64,000 bases of DNA from Amorphophallus konjac (Eukaryota; Streptophyta; Magnoliopsida; Alismatales; Araceae). This document shows, piece by piece, positions 21,148 through 33,395 of this stretch. The position numbers were made by a program, and so were the translations under genes. The stretch is from the NCBI GenBank assembly GCA_022559845.1, contig CM040125.1:292626200-292690199 (forward strand), in the 5' to 3' direction. How positions within the stretch are numbered: position 1 is the stretch's first letter; each line of letters opens with the position of its first letter. A model generated the notes under the pieces. That model made no database searches. It worked only from the letters and a program-made list of their open reading frames with translations, and was not told the DNA's origin.

Positions 21148-23153
21148 GATGATGACAAACTTTATGACTGACACAGACAAGACACAGACAATATCATATT
21201 CTTCTCCCCCTTTGACATGATCAAAAAGTGGGAGGAAGGCAATGAATTTTAAATTTCAGCAAGCAGATTCATAAATCAATAAGAGCTTACTTCAGAAGTT
21301 CAAATGAGGCAATAGCAAGGCAAGGATATGGGGAACAAAAGACATGTTGATTCTTTGTGATTCTAATTGTTGATTATGGAGACCGAAAGGTGTGTAGTCT
21401 TAAGAGTTGCAGACCAAGATTCACAAATCAAGATGAAACCATTCAAAGCCAACACCCCATGTAGCAAGTGTAAAGAATTTGAAGTCTAAATTTTTGAAAT
21501 TTTATTGATTTTTAGATTTTTAGATTTTCTTTTGAAATGCATGAAGCTTGATACATACAAATGATGACATATGAAATGCATATAATGCAACCACACAGTT
21601 ACGTATATATATACATGCAACATATCTCTTCCTTACTTATTTAAGAAGGGAATGGGTATAAGAAAGATGCATGAGAGTCATGACAATCGGAATGCACATG
21701 TGTAGCACATAGGAGATTGTGCAAGCATATAGGAGATTCATGTAATTGCTAAAGCAGTCAATCAATTTTCTGAGTACATAATAAATCAAATTTCTAAAAG
21801 TGTAAGTGAGTAACATGAAAAGCGATAGTTGCAATATGGATATTCAGATTTTCAGATCAACACAAGGAGACATTTTACAGACTGCACTTCAATTTTGAGA
21901 ATAACGTATTGGAGGCTACACTATACCTCAATAATTTTTTTTCACATCAAATTTTTCAATGATTTCACAAAGACAATCAGAATTTTTCTAAGAATGATCA
22001 GGTTCAGATAATTCCTTTTTACGCGAGTAGACGCATGGAACTCATGCCAGAATCTCCGGTTACTCAGAATATTGAACTATTTCACTTCATTTTGAACAGA
22101 AGTATTTTATATAACACTTTTCAAAAATGAACCACATCACGTCTCAGGTGACGTTCATCCAATTTACTCAGTGAAGCTAAACATTGCTCTACCTTTTCTT
22201 TTCAAATTCTTTGTTCAAAAATTAGGCAGGCAGCTTTTCCTCAACGGCCTCTTCAACACACATGCAGCAAGTTTAATATCTCTAGAGTGTTGAAAAGAAA
22301 TTCATATATCTTTATCTTTAACACTCTTTTTCACATTTTATGCATGATGTGTGCGAATTTGATTAAACATGTACACCGAAAATATTATGAACACATAACA
22401 GTGTAGCTCCCCCTAAGCAGATGCACTTATCAAAAGTTTACTCCTTCTGAGTGTATAACGATAAACACTCTAGTGATGACTCAATGCAGTATTATATAGC
22501 ATGAAAATATAAGGTCATAGAAATTTCAAGGACGGGGGTGAATAGCATATAATAATATGCAAGCATACAAAGGGAGTACATGCAATTATGCAGTACAAAA
22601 TGAAGAAATATGCAATTCTTGTTGGTCTCGAAGATATGATACCAATGTTGGAAGAATTCATTTTAGAAAGTATGCAATATGGACAATGTTCAAAATGGTG
22701 CATTTCAAGATATGCATTATATGCATGATATGAAGAAAATGATATGCAAGTATGCAATGTGATGCAAGATTTTGAATTTTATTTAAAAGTTCTAATTACA
22801 TAGCAAAATTTAACATGGGTGCAAAAATGTGATTTTTTTTTCATTTGAATGAATTAAATGCACCTAATGCATAAATTCCAATGCAATGCAACCCATCACC
22901 TATATGAAAATGCAGTGCAAGATGCATTATGACATAACTTATAAGAAAATATTCAGATTTGAAAGATGAGCATGAGACATTTTTCATCACATGAGCTTTA
23001 TATGCAAGGGTGCAGAAATCATTTGAAGCATGTAATGCAATCCATTTATTTTAAGAAATTGTTCAAGAGCATATTTTCAATCACTTTTCAAAAGTTTTGA
23101 AGACATTCACAGGCCATTCAGGAATTGGCATTTCGATTGCAGAACTTTTCACA
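21148..23153 (-). other. Non-coding internal spacer of element C
   Basis: AT-rich, with many GCATAT/ATGCAA words and no supported ORF. It holds polypurine tracts near 21203 and 22407 and, at about 22045-22195, a block related to the duplicated unit of element A. No remnant of an extra ORF like that of A was recognised. Confidence 0.6.
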
Positions 23154-23256
23154 TCATTTGTAGCAACCCTGGTAAAATAAAAGGAAGATTTCAAGAAAAA
23201 TTAAGTAAGTAAATGATAAGAACCAAAATGAATAAATAATAAGTCAAATGTAAATA

Positions 23257-24538
23257 ACGCCTCTCAACAAGGCGCGATTTAAATAAGAAACGCCTTCACC
23301 TGAGGCGTTAATTCAAAAAGTGAAGGTCGTCAAATTTCAAAACGGCCAAAACAAATAAAAGGAAAGAGAAAGAAACGCCCTCTTCTTGGGTGCGAATTAC
23401 AAAAGAAATGGTACAGGTCAAGACGTCAATTAAAATGCACGCCCTAACCAAAGGCGTTAATTGCATTTGTGTTCCATTCGAACCAGGAGACTATCCAAGG
23501 TAAGTTTTTAGGATTGGTACGTGTTCGATTGATTATGGTAAGGACTCTATCAAGGAAACTAGAGTTCTAATCAAATTCTAACCCTAAGGGATTCCTAAAA
23601 CTCTATAAATACCCTTCTAATCAACCTTGATCGCTATTTTGGCGATCTGCTGCTGCTGTCATCCGTGAAGAACACAGGTTTGTTCTTCCTTGTTCCTGCC
23701 TTACCTTCGGTTATGTATGATGAAGGAAAACTAATAATATCCAACTTTTCCTTCTGTAGGAAGTCTGCAGCAAATAGTAACTCTATTGTCGAAGAGAAGA
23801 ACGGGGGTTCTTCATCGTCTTCATCCGTTACAGAGAAAGCTGGGGATTTCTCTACAGACGGAGCATTAGTGAAGTCTGCTTCCGGACCATCAGAAGGGTG
23901 TTGAAGTTCTTCTGATTCGGTAGTAGCTGAATACATCGTTCTTCCAGAAAACCCTGTTTAGAACAGAGTTCTCTTCACAACCTTCACGTACACTCACCAA
24001 GATCTGATTAATCAGGTAGGTTTTCTCAAGAATTGTAGCCCCAGACCATCTTAATAACATGATGATAATATATGTATTTCATGCACATCGTTTCACTGCG
24101 TTTTATGAAGTTTTCTGTGAAATATGTAAGAGGCGACCCTAACCAGGGCACTAATTCAAGAACTGACGCCCGACAAAGGAGGCGTCAATTTCAGATAATT
24201 AGTAATTACTTGTGTTAGAAATTGAATATCTATGAAACCATAAATCTAATTTAATGCATGATCATAGATTTGGAATCCTGGTATTTTTCTCGTCCTATCC
24301 ATATAATTGTTCCCTGCAAATTATTTATCATAAAAATTTGTTACTATTCACATCCTTGGAAAAACATTGTGAATTAACGACCCTCAGTAGGTCGTCTTTT
24401 ATGAAAGAGACGCCCCTGGCTTGGGCGCGTTTAATCAAAATTACAGAATAAAGAAAATCTCCGCAAAAATAGAAATTTAAATGGACGACGGTTACAGAAG
24501 TCGTCAAATGTCAAAATAACGACCCAGTGAAGGGCGTT
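23257..24538. repeat. Array of eleven short hairpins in the element D LTR
   Basis: Inverted repeats with 4-6 base stems and 4-11 base loops lie at 23257, 23289, 23325, 23375, 23439, 24133, 24165, 24377, 24411, 24484 and 24518. Examples are AACGCC/GGCGTT, GACGCC/GGCGTC, ACGACC/GGTCGT and GACGAC/GTCGTC. Most are followed by TAATT, AATT or a close variant. The right LTR has the same array with a few substitutions (30671 onward). Confidence 0.88.
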
Positions 24539-24977
24539 AATTTACTAAGTAGTGACTTGTGTTAAGACGTTAATTTCCTGTGTACATATATTATGTTGTT
24601 TACTGTTAACCGAGGGTTTTATATAAATATATATGTATATATAGGCACTATATTCCATTCCGTGAGTATAGTCCCACGTTCCACGATGTTTTATCGATTA
24701 TCCCTTAAATCTCGGTGACATACAAGCTCTCCATTGGACATTCCGTTCCTTTGGACTAGCAAGTTAGTCATGGAGACCTCCGTAAGACTCCTCGAGCCTT
24801 GGATTCCCTCAAGACCGACTGAGCAGGTTGTACCATAAAAACCTATTACACTATTTTGCCGTGTCACTCTATGGAAACACGATATACCGGCCAGCATGAT
24901 ATGCTATATCATGGGAATATTCTTAATGGGATGAGGATATCATGCCATTAATATGCTGTTCTTGTGGACCTCAATTC

Positions 24978-24988
24978 TATATAAAAGG
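24978..24988 (+). promoter_or_regulatory. Possible TATA box of the element D LTR
   Basis: TATATAAAAGG lies about 1 kb before the LTR end, a usual place for the promoter of a long gypsy LTR. A second candidate, TATAAAT (23604-23610), lies further upstream. Confidence 0.5.
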
Positions 24989-25985
24989 GGGTGACCATCT
25001 ACGTATGGGCACTTACTCGATATGGTACCCGATTGGGGAACCAATTCCACCCAGTTTTATGATACGCATGTTTATACCGTTATTATCGTTCTTCTACATC
25101 AAGTTCATAATTTTTTTTTTGAACTCTATTCTCTCAAGATCTATCTGGAACATCCATAAACTTCTTCATTCCATATTGGCTATACACAAAAGTGGATGTC
25201 AAAACACATGATCAATGCCTACGCATATAGGGCCCGATCTGGTCCTGGGAGGAGCACCCGAAAGTACTTGTGCCCATGGGAGTTGAATGATCACGGTATG
25301 GCATTATACCGAAGTGCATGACTAGCTTGATTGGACATTCCATAAATCTTGTACTTGATTCGTACTTGACATGACTTGCGTGACCCGAAAAAGGGTATTT
25401 ATATACTTGCTTGCTTGGAATGTGATAGCCAAACCTTTCGACATGACATTATGGATATACTTGCTTGAACATCTGGACATCTACTTGATACTAGTACTTG
25501 AAAGTTCGTGAATAGTTCACCTTGTTATCTTGTTGATATACTCTCTATCTTGTCGTTTTACGTGAGCATGCATAGCTTATTGCATTCATGGAAAAATGTA
25601 ATTACTTAAACCCATTGCTAGTTCTTGAGATATAATTTTTTACTGAGTGTTCGCTCACTCAGTTTTTCCCTACTTTTCAGGTAAGTCCGATGACGAGACC
25701 CAAACGGATGGGGAAGGTCAAGAGTGAAAGAGATTATAACTTCTCAAGCGTCAACTAGTCTTGATTTTTCTATATTTTCTTGAGTCAATGTCATACTTTT
25801 CTTCTAGCATTTTCAAGGGATTGTAATAGAAGTACTTTTATGAAGGAATTAAAGGATTGGGTTATCTTTACTTTTTCGCATCTCTGATTTTGTGTCGAAT
25901 ACACTAATACTCTGATTGACATGATCGATATAAACTCGTCACGCGTCTCCGGGTATCTTCCGCGCTCGGGGCGTGACAGTTTTTG

Positions 25986-25998
25986 TGGTATCAGAGCC
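25986..25998 (+). other. Primer-binding site of element D
   Basis: TGGTATCAGAGCC, complementary to initiator-Met tRNA, lies seven bases after the LTR end. Confidence 0.95.
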
Positions 25999-26144
25999 TA
26001 GGGTATTCACTTCCTAGGAAACCCAAGTCCAAGGATAGGTTAAAACTTTAACCAGTGAGATTGGGTAGAACTAAGGGTTAAAAATATAATGTAAAAGCCC
26101 GTAACGTAATCACATACTAACATAGTTATTGAAATTGTAGGATA

Positions 26145-27113
26145 ATGGCTGCCGAACGTGCTCAGTGGCGCAACATGCAACGCACTCTTCAAGGCATGAC
26201 TCAGGTGCTCCAACAGGTAGCACAAGGAGGTGGACATCGTGGAGCGGGAAATCTCACCAAAGTTTCAAGAATATGAACCCTCCCAAATTTATGGGATCCA
26301 CTGATCCGGATGACGCAGAGCACTGGATCCGGGAGACGGAACGTATATTTAGAGTGATGCAGTGCACGGACCAAGAGAAGGTCCTGTTAGCTACCTTTCA
26401 GTTAGAAAGAGATGCCCGATGCTGGTGGGAGTCAATATAAGTTACAATAGATCCAGACCAAGTCACGTGGGAAGAATTTGTTGAACATTTCAACAATAAA
26501 TATTTTTCGGACCGAGTCCAGGAAAAGAAAGCTACCGAGTTCGCCGCCCTCAAGCAACGGTCATTGTCGGTGGCGGAGTACGAGGCACGGTTCTCCAGAT
26601 TGTCCCGGTACGCTAAGCACTTAGTTAGTATCGAAAAGATGAAGGCTAAAAGGTTCTTGAACGGGCTCAGGCCCCAATACATCACACAACTAGCGCCGAT
26701 GGACATTCAAGTCTACTCGGAGATAGTACGCCGAGCTCAGTTACTGGAAGATGCCACGGAATTATCAGATAGGATCCGTGGGAAGGACAAGAAGGAGCAA
26801 GTCGCAAGTTCGGGTTCCTTCAAACCTAACTTTAAGAAGAGACCGGGTAATGGAGGTACTTCTTCTCAGGAACAGAAGACCAAGAAGACCAAACCTTTCT
26901 CCATTACCACTACACCTTCTAATATAATATGCAAGCATTGCGATAAGGCTGGTCATAAAGCCGAAGAATGCTGGAGGAAACTTGGAGCTTATCTCCGCTG
27001 TGGGAGCCGTGATCATCAGATTCCCGATTGTCCCCTACTCAATGATCAAGCCGGTGACGGAAAGCACCTGGTGACAAGGACTGCACGTCTTCAGGCTATT
27101 AAGGAGACTGAAC
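26145..27113 (+). pseudogene. Element D gag
   Basis: The first ATG after the primer site is at 26145 (MAAERAQWRN). A frameshift between about 26240 and 26265 moves the frame to one that continues with PPKFMGSTDPDDAEHWI, the gypsy gag core. A TAA at 26438-26440 interrupts WWESI from [14 protein letters not shown] first CCHC knuckle is intact ([14 protein letters not shown], about 26930-26972). The second, which should begin Cys-Leu-Arg-Cys, begins YLRC, so one zinc ligand is lost. Confidence 0.93.
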
Positions 27114-28600
27114 AAGACGAAGTAGGACTAGTAGAAGGTACATTGAAAGTTTGTTCCAAGACTGCTCATGTTTTGTTTGATTCAGGGGCATCACATTCTT
27201 TTATTTCCAAGAAGTTTGCTGACCCATTACCCATGGAACCGGAATGGATAAAGATATTTTTGTCTACTCCTCTCGGAAACGAAACTGACATCACTCATCA
27301 TTATCAAAACTGTGAAATTTTAGTAAAAGGAAGAAACCTTCCCATCAACCTATTATGCGTAGATTTAAAAGAATATGATGTCATATTAGGAGCAGATTGG
27401 TTATCCATGTATCAGGCAATCGTGGATTGCCGTAATAGCAGAATCACTTTCAAGGACTTTTCAGAACTGGTCTATACTAGCCCTAAGAGTCGGGGCAAGA
27501 CACCTCTTATTTCGGCTCTCCGAGCTAGCAAGCTAATAAGGAAAGGATGTGTCTCTTTTCTTGCATTTGTCACCATTAAGGAGACTAAGGAGACTCAGCT
27601 AAAAGATATCCCAGTTGTGCAAGAATTTTTGGACATATTTTTGAAAGATTTGCCTGGATTACCCCCGCAAAGAGAAGTGGCCTTCACCATCGATTTAGTC
27701 CCTAGTGCTGGTCCAGTTTCTAAGGCACCATATAGGATGTCCCCTGCCGAACTTAAAGAACTGAAGGAGCAATTGATGGAGCTTCTCAAGAAAGGATTCA
27801 TTAGACCAAGCACTTCCCCGTGGGGAGCTCCTGTGTTATTTGTAAAGAAGAAAGATGGATCCATGAGGCTATGCATCGACTATCGATAGTTGAATCATCT
27901 CACTATCAAGAACAAGTATCCACTGCCGAGAATCGATGAGTTATTTGATCAAATATCTGGATCCATGTATTTTTCAAAGATTGACCTCAGGTCAGGATAT
28001 CACCAACTAAAGATCAAGGATGATGACATTCATAAGACCGCATTCAGAAGTAGGTATGGCCATTATGAGTTTGTTGTTATGCCTTTTGGACTAACAAATG
28101 CCCCTGCTGCCTTTATGCAGTTAATGAATAGTATATTCAGGCCTTATCTAGATCAATTCGTGGTGGTTTTCATTGATGATATATTAATTTACTCCAAGAC
28201 CACGGAAGAGCATGAGGAGCATTTAAGGATTGCATTACAGGTATTGAGGACAAACAAACTATATGCAAAGCTCAGCAAATGTGAATTCTGGCTTGAAGAA
28301 GTAACTTTTCTAGGGCATGTTATATCGAAGGACGGTTTATCCGTAGATCCATCAAAGGTTGAAGCAGTAAGAAATTGGGAAAGACCGACCAATGCTAGCG
28401 AGATCCGTAGTTTCTTGGGTCTTGCGGGCTATTATCGGTGATTCATCAAAGATTTCTCCAAGATCGCCGTCCCCCTCACTAGGCTAACTCGTAAAGAGAT
28501 TCGTTATGAATGGAGTGAGGAATGTGAAAGAAGCTTCCAAACTCTCAATGATCATCTGACTACAGCCCCAGTCTTAGCTCTACCAATTGAAGGAGAAAAG
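27114..28600 (+). pseudogene. Element D pol: protease and reverse transcriptase
   Basis: The protease active site is [11 protein letters not shown] (about 27168-27200). RT begins near [15 protein letters not shown] and has [31 protein letters not shown] and the catalytic FIDDILIYS (about 28170-28197). Two stops lie at positions that fit C-to-T changes: TAG at 27887-27889 in place of the Gln normally found in DYRQLN, and TGA at 28439-28441 in place of the second Arg of YYRRF. All parts stay in one frame, so the element decayed by point mutation. Confidence 0.96.
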
Positions 28601-30496
28601 TTCGAGGTATACACCGATGCATCTGGTATTGGCCTCGGATGTGTTCTAATGCAGCAAGGAAAAGTTATAGCCTACTCTTCTCGCCAATTAAAGAAGCACA
28701 AGGAGAACTATCCAGTTCATGACTTAGAATTGGCCGCGGTAGTATTTGCACTGAAGATATGGAGACATTATCTATATGGAGTGCAGTTCATTGTATACTC
28801 CGACCATAAAAGTCTTAAATATCTCTTCTCTCAAAAGGAATTAAATATGAGGCAAAGGCGTTGGCTAGAATATCTCAAGGACTTCGACTTTACTATACAA
28901 TATCATCCTGGAAAGGGTAATCCTGTAGCTGATGCCCTTAGTCGAAAGCCGAGAGCATTATTAGCCAAGTGTATGATTCAGGAGTGGAAATTGCTAGAAC
29001 AATTCTCGAAGCTGGAGATAAGCATGGATAAGGGAAACAAAAGTGTGATACTATATCACGTAAGCATAAGACCATATTTATTTTCAGAAATACAAGGACT
29101 TCAGGATGATGACCCGGTATTAGTGGAAATCAAAGGCAAACTAGAAGGACAATCTGGGTTCCAACTAGCTTCAGATGGAAGGTTGTTATTCCAAAATAGA
29201 ACTTGTATACCGGATTGTCCAGAATTAAAGAAGAAGACCTTAGATGAAGCTCACAGATCAAGGTACACACTTCATCCAGGATCTACTAAGATGTACCAAG
29301 ATTTAAAAAGAACTTTCTGGTGGCCTAATATGAAAAGAGAAATAGTAGATTTTGTGTCTCGCTGCCTCACCTGCCAACAAGTTAAGGCTGAACACCAGAA
29401 GCCTGCCGGAAAGCTACATCCTCTGGATATTCCCAAATGGAAGTGGGAGGATATTGGTATGGATTTCATCATGGGTCTAACTAAATCAAAAGGAGGACAT
29501 GATGGAATATGGGTTATCATTGATCGATTGACCAAGTCGGCGCATTTCTTGCCAATCAAGAATCGATGGCCAGTTGATGTTCTGGCTGCATTATACATGA
29601 AAGAGATAGTCAGATTGCATGGTATTCCTGTCTCGATCGTGTCTGACAGAGATCCCCATTTTACTTCTCATTTTTGGAAAGGTCTACGACATTCCCTAGG
29701 GATGAGACTTAACTTTAGTACAGCTTTTCATCCTCAAATGGATGGTCAGACCGAGAGAACTAATCAGGTAGTTGAAGACATGCTTCGAGCTTGCATCGTT
29801 GATTTTGGTGGAAGCTGGCATGATCACTTGCCATTGGTTGAATTTGCATACAATAACAGCTATCAGGCAAGTATACAAATGGCACCTTTCGAAGCTTTAT
29901 ACGGAAGGAGTTGTCGATCACCCTTATGCTGGGACGAAGTTGGAGAGAAACAACTATTAGGTCTAGACATGGTAAGGGATACCACTGAGAAGGTACAGTT
30001 GATTAGAGAAAGGCTGCAAGTAGCTCAGTCTAGACAAAAGGCTTATGCTGACACAAGAAGGAGAGATCTCGAATTCCAAATCGGAGATCACGTTTTTCTC
30101 AAGATATCACCTGGACGTGGAATAAGGAGATTTGGTGTTAAGGGCAAGCTTACACCCAGGTTTATCGGACCTTTTGAGATACTAGAAAGGGTTGGCGAGG
30201 TTGCTTATCACGTCGCTTTACCTCCTCAATTGTCCAAAGTACATAATGTATTCCACATATCCATGTTAAAGAAGTATGTGCACAATCCGTCACATATCAT
30301 TGATCATGGAGACCTGGTGATTCAGAAGGACCTTACTTATGAACAAAAGCCCATGAAGATCCTCGATCGTGAGGTACGAACATTAAGGAATAAAGTTATT
30401 CCCATGCTAAAGGTACAATGGAGTAAATGTTCTGAACACGAAGCCACATGGGAGACCGAGGAGTCTATGAGGAAACGATTCCCGAACTTATTCTAA
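28601..30496 (+). pseudogene. Element D pol: RNase H, integrase and chromodomain
   Basis: RNase H starts with VYTDASGIGLGCVL and has the NYPVHDLELAAVV Glu region and SDHKSLKYL. Integrase has its HHCC part (HPGSTKMYQDL, then CLTCQQVK), the catalytic D in IGMDFIMGL, D in IVSDRDPHF and E in GQTERTNQ. The GPY/F module (RFIGPFEILERVGEVAYHV) follows, then a C-terminal chromodomain (ILDREVRTLRNK, then VQWSKCSEHEATWE). This last 615-residue stretch is open to its natural stop and has no missing catalytic residue. In chromoviruses the chromodomain directs integration toward certain chromatin; that function is inferred from the family. Confidence 0.96.
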
Positions 30497-30560
30497 AAAG
30501 GTATATATTCTACACTCTCCACGTTTATATGTGATAGAATTTGGGGACCAAATTCTTTTA

Positions 30561-30572
30561 AGTGGGGGAGGG
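30561..30572 (+). other. Polypurine tract of element D
   Basis: AGTGGGGGAGGG lies immediately before the 3' LTR start TGTAGCAACCC. Confidence 0.93.
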
Positions 30573-33390
30573 TGTAGCAACCCTGGTAAAATAAAAGGAA
30601 GATTTCAAGAAAAATTATGTAAGTAAATGATAAGAACCAAAATGAATAAATAATAAGTCAAATGTAAATAACGCCTCTCAACAAGGCGCGATTTAAATAA
30701 GAAACGCCTTCACCTGAGGCGTTAATTCAAAAAGTGAAGGTCGTCAAATTTCAAAACGGCCAAAACGAATAAAAGGAAAGAGAAAGAAACGCCCTCTTCT
30801 TGGGCGCGAATTACAAAAGAAACGGTACAGGTCAAGACGTCAATTAAAATGCACGCCCTAACCTAAGGCGTTAATTGCATTTGTGTTCCATTCGAACCAG
30901 GAGACTATCCAGGGTAAGTTTTTAGGATTGGTACGTGTTCGATTGATTATGGTAAGGACTCTATCAAGGAAACTAGAGTTCTAATCAAATTCTAACACTA
31001 AGGGATTCCTAAAACTCTATAAATACCCTTCTAATCAACCTTGATCGCTATTTTGGCGATTTGCTGCTGCTGTCATCCGTGAAGAACACATGTTTGTTCT
31101 TCCTTGTTCTTGCCTTACCTTCAGTTATGTATGATGAAGGAAAACTAATAATCTCCAACGTTTCCTTCTGTAGGAAGTCTGCAGCAAATAGTAACTCTAT
31201 TGTCGAAGAGAAGAACGGGGGTTCTTCATCGTCTTCATTCGTTATAGAGAAAGCTGGGGATTTCTCTACAGACGGAGCATTAGTGAAGTCTGCTTCCGGA
31301 CCATCAGAAGGGTGTTGAAGTTCTTCTGATTCGGTAGTAGCTGAATACATCGTTCTTCCAGAAAACCCTGTTTAGAACAGAGTTCTCTTCACAACCTTCA
31401 CGTACACTCACCAAGATCTGATTAATTAGGTAGGTTTTCTCAAGAATTGTAGCCCCAGACCATCTTAATAACATGATGATAATATATGTATTTCATGCAC
31501 ATCGTTTCACTGCGTTTTATGAAGTTTTCTGTGAAATATGTAAGAGGCGACCCTGACCAGGGCGCTAATTCAAGAACTGACGCCCGACAGAGGAGGCGTC
31601 AATTTCAGATAATTAGTAATTACTTGTGTTAGAAATTGAATATCTATGAAACCATAAATCTAATTTAATGCATGATCATAGATTTGGAATCCTGGTATTT
31701 TTCTCGTCCTATCCATATAATTGTTCCATGCAAATTATTTATCATAAAAATTCGTTACTATTCACATCCTTGGAAAAACATTGTGAATTAACGACCATCA
31801 GTAGGTCATCTTTTATGAAAGAGACGCCCCTGGCTTGGGCGCGTTTAATCAAAATAACAGAATAAAGAAAATCTCAGCAAAAATAGAAATTTAAATGGAC
31901 GACGGTTACAGAAGTCGTCAAATGTCAAAATAACGACCCAGTGAAGGGCGTTAATTTACTAAGTAGTGACTTGTGTTAAGATGTTAATTTCATGTGTACA
32001 TATATTATGCTGTTTACTGTTAACCGAGGGTTTTATATAAATATATATGTATATATAGGCACTATATTCCATTCTGTGAGTATAGTCCCACGTTCCACGA
32101 TGTTTTATCGATTATCCTCAAATCTCGGTGACATACAAGCTCTCCATTGGACATTATGTTCCTTTGGACTAGCAAGTTAGTCATGGAGATCTCCGTAAGA
32201 CTCCTCGAGCCTTGGATTCCCTCAAGGCCGACTGAGCAGGTTGTACCATAAAAACCTATTACACTATTTTACCGTGTCACTCTATGGAAACACGGTATAC
32301 AGGCCCGCATGATATGCTATATCATGGGAATATTCTTAATGGGATGAGGATATCATGCCATTAATATGATGTTCTTGTGGACCTCAATTCTATATAAAAG
32401 GGGGTGACCATCTACGTATGGGCACTTACTCGATATGGTACCCGATTGGGGAACCAATTCCACCCAGTTTTATGATACACATGTTTATACCGTTATTATC
32501 GTTCTTCTACATCAAGTTCATATATTTTTTTTTGAACTCTATTCTCTCAAGATCTATCTGGAACATCCATAAACTTCTTCATTCCATATTGGCTATACAC
32601 AAAAGTGGATGTCAAAACACATGATCAATGCCTGCGCATATAGGGCCAGATCTGGTCCTGGGAGGAGCACCCGAAAGTACTTGTGCCCATGGAGTTGAAT
32701 GATCACGGTATGGCATTATACCGAAGTGCATGACTAGCTTGATTGGACATTCCACAAATCTTGTACTTGATTCGTACTTGACTTGACTTGCGTGACCCGA
32801 AAAAGGGTATTTATATACTTGCTTGCTTGGAATGTGATAGCCAAACCTTTCGACATGACATTATGGATACACTTGCTTGAACATCTGGACATCTACTTGA
32901 TACTAGTACTTGAAAGTTCGTGAATAGTTCACCTTGTTATCTTGTTGATATACTCTCTATCTTGTCGTTTTACGCGAGCATGCATAGCTTATTGCATTCA
33001 TGGAAAAATGTAATTACTTAAACCCATTGCTAGTTCTTGAGATATAATTTTCTACTGAGCGTTCGCTCACTCAGTTTTTCCCTACTTTTCAGGTAAGTCC
33101 GATGACGAGACCCAAACGGACGGGGAAGGTCAAGAGTGAAAGAGATTAGAACTTCTCAAGCGTCAACTAGTCTTGATTTTTCTATATTTTCCTGAGTCAA
33201 TGTCATACTTTTCTTCTAGCATTTTCAAGGGATTGTAATAGAAGTACTTTTATGAAGGAATTAAAGGATTGGGTTATCTTTACTTTTTTGCATCTCTGAT
33301 TTTGTGTCGAATACACTAATACTCTGATTGACATGATCGATATAAACTCGTCACGCGTCTCCGGGTATCTTCCACGCTCAGGGCGTGACA
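30573..33390 (+). repeat. 3' LTR of element D (2818 bases)
   Basis: A near-identical copy of 23159-25978. The hairpin array is repeated, for example GGGCGC replacing GGGTGC in the fourth hairpin, so the pairing is complete in this copy. It is followed by TCATT and then by element C sequence. Confidence 0.97.
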
Positions 33391-33395
33391 TCATT

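Larger units (their letters stand above)
23159..25978 (+). repeat. 5' LTR of element D (2820 bases)
   Basis: The ends are TGTAGCAACCC and GGGCGTGACA. The first half holds an array of short hairpins. The second half holds a TATA-like box and a block at about 25226-25325 (TCTGGTCCTGGGAGGAGC, then GTACTTGTGCCC) that is almost unchanged in the diverged LTR of M. The small ORFs on both strands between 23634 and 25211 occur in both LTR copies and have no support as genes. Confidence 0.97.
23159..33390 (+). mobile_element. Element D: Tekay/Del-like chromovirus (Ty3/gypsy), nearly complete
   Basis: LTRs of 2820 and 2818 bases (23159-25978 and 30573-33390) are flanked by TCATT at 23154-23158 and 33391-33395. 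A primer site (25986), a gag-pol frame ending in a chromodomain, and the polypurine tract AGTGGGGGAGGG (30561) are present. The order PR-RT-RH-IN plus chromodomain makes it a chromovirus; the long LTR and the polypurine tract fit Tekay/Del. The LTRs differ only by an estimated 1-2%, so it is the youngest full element here. Its frame still has three stops and one frameshift. Confidence 0.96.

Noticed and set aside
23634..24451. Small ORFs repeated at 23634-24451 and 31048-31865
   Set aside because: They are identical parts of the two D LTRs, open on both strands, with no domain. The Ser-rich and Asp/Glu-rich runs come from simple sequence.
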